DNA of 14,236 nt from JAUPVN01 sp964423475. Lineage in GTDB: Bacteria > Patescibacteriota > Saccharimonadia > Saccharimonadales > CAIOMD01. The DNA lies in NCBI GenBank assembly GCA_964423475.1, contig CAYRFD010000025.1, forward strand, positions 1-14,236, in the 5' to 3' direction. Below the pieces are notes generated by a model, which worked only from the letters and a program-made list of their open reading frames with translations, made no database searches and had not been told where the DNA came from. Below, piece after piece: positions 13,584 through 14,236 of the stretch. Both the position numbers and the translations under genes were made by a program. The first letter of the stretch is position 1. Each line of letters starts with the position of its first letter.

Positions 13584-14141
13584 CTATTGGGGGAACAGTA
13601 ACGTATCTATTTCTTGCAATAGCCCATTAGTGGCTTTTAAATCTGCATTAACAATTAAAGCTTTCTGGCCTTTAGCATCAATAATATAAATACTGCCGTC
13701 TGTTATTTCCACCTTAACTTCTTGACCTTGCAAGGTTTTTATTAACTGCCCATTGGTAAGTTGGCTTGTTGTTATTTCTGCAGGAATTATATTGTATTTT
13801 AATATATCGGCCAACTTTGCTTGGTTTTCTGGTTTTAATAAAGTATCTAAGGTGCCTTCTGGCAAATTGTCAAAAGCTTGATCGTTTGCCGCCAAAACCG
13901 TATAGGGGCCTGCCCCTTGCAATGTTGCCGTTAAGCCAGCCGCCTCTATGGCCTTATTTAATGTAGAAAAATCGTTATAGTCGTTAATTGTGCCCACGAC
14001 ATCTAGCGTTGGGTTTTGCTGGCTAGTTTTTGCAGTTGTAGTAGTATTACTATCTTTCTTTACATACATATAGGCACCAACTGCGCCAACAACCAAAACT
14101 AAAATAATTATTGCGGTTATAATTTTAGATTTTTTACTCAT
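13584..14141 (-). CDS. Membrane-anchored FAS1 (fasciclin) domain protein
   Basis: This 185-residue protein has a short lysine-rich N-terminus, one hydrophobic span (about 7-26) acting as anchor or uncleaved signal, a Thr/Ser/Gln-rich spacer (31-44), and a single FAS1 domain (about 46-184). The domain is recognised by DFSTLNKAIEAAGL (57-70), GPYTVLAANDQAFDNLP (78-94) and the late strand NGLLQEIDTLLFP (172-184), which corresponds to the family's NGxIHxIDxVLLP. FAS1 domains mediate adhesion or matrix interactions in many organisms. In an episymbiotic lineage this could be a surface adhesin, but that is inference. AAGGA lies seven bases before the ATG and a TATAAT is about 30 bases upstream. It is convergent with the b5-like gene, separated by one base, with no clear terminator between. 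Confidence 0.92.
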   Translation of the reverse strand: MSKKSKIITAIIILVLVVGAVGAYMYVKKDSNTTTTAKTSQQNPTLDVVGTINDYNDFSTLNKAIEAAGLTATLQGAGPYTVLAANDQAFDNLPEGTLDTLLKPENQAKLADILKYNIIPAEITTSQLTNGQLIKTLQGQEVKVEITDGSIYIIDAKGQKALIVNADLKATNGLLQEIDTLLFPQ

Positions 14142-14170
14142 TTTATTATCCTTATGCTATTTATATCTTT

Positions 14171-14176
14171 ATTATA
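14171..14176 (-). promoter_or_regulatory. -10 element for the FAS1 gene
   Basis: TATAAT on the minus strand (14176-14171) is a perfect -10 hexamer preceded directly by TG. Transcription would start near 14164, about 23 bases before the ATG. No -35 hexamer is found at 16-18 bases upstream. The remaining bases to the window end show nothing else. Confidence 0.5.
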
Positions 14177-14236
14177 CACCAAACAAACCATAACCATACT
14201 TCAAGAAGCTATATTAAATTAGTTATTATGTTCTAT

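Noticed and set aside
13572..13593. Possible pseudoknot or bidirectional terminator at the convergent ends of the b5-like and FAS1 genes (AATAG-CCCC ... CTATT-GGGG)
   Set aside because: The stems are only four and five pairs. A pseudoknot would need a loop of zero bases to cross a stem, and no T run follows.

Overview
The window is AT-rich and gene-dense, with gaps between genes under about 95 bases. It looks like part of a reduced genome from the Candidate Phyla Radiation, most likely Candidatus Saccharibacteria (TM7). That placement is inferred from the gene mix and divergent small enzymes: split transketolase, RpiA beside RpiB, a TM2/DUF4352 protein, a FAS1 protein and a heme-less cytochrome b5-like protein. 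No rRNA or other marker confirms it. Genes use standard starts and TAA/TAG stops, with no sign of a recoded TGA.

Layout. 1-842 (minus): the first 280 codons of uvrB, with an extended -10 promoter. 886-2754 (minus): a LOG-like nucleotide-binding protein directly abutting a large unrecognised protein. 2823-7513 (minus): a cluster reading tktN, tktC, a DMT-type permease, class II fructose-bisphosphate aldolase and a PfkB sugar kinase, from a clear extended -10 promoter. 7578-8861 (minus): two membrane proteins, a cysteine-less DUF2752-like protein and a TM2-DUF4352 protein. The latter's putative promoter contains a run of ten G. 8954-11872 (minus): gap, rpiB, rpiA and rpe. 11956-12495 (minus): soluble inorganic pyrophosphatase, sharing a divergent promoter region with a plus-strand pair at 12547-13582 (a glycerophosphodiester phosphodiesterase-like protein and a degenerate cytochrome b5-like protein). 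13584-14141 (minus): a membrane-anchored FAS1 (fasciclin) protein.

How the genes work together. The two metabolic clusters encode most of the non-oxidative pentose phosphate pathway (transketolase, Rpe, RpiA, RpiB) plus the triose end of glycolysis (aldolase, GAPDH), with a PfkB kinase and a pyrophosphatase. No transaldolase and no 6-phosphofructokinase of the PfkA type is visible here. The clusters could interconvert pentoses, hexoses and triose phosphates and feed GAPDH. Aldolase plus a kinase could in principle replace transaldolase through sedoheptulose-1,7-bisphosphate, but that is a hypothesis.

The most unusual signal is the G10 tract. It sits between a TTGATA -35 and a TATTAT -10 upstream of the TM2-DUF4352 gene, an arrangement like known slipped-strand phase-variable promoters. 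No mobile element, CRISPR array, tRNA or rRNA was seen.
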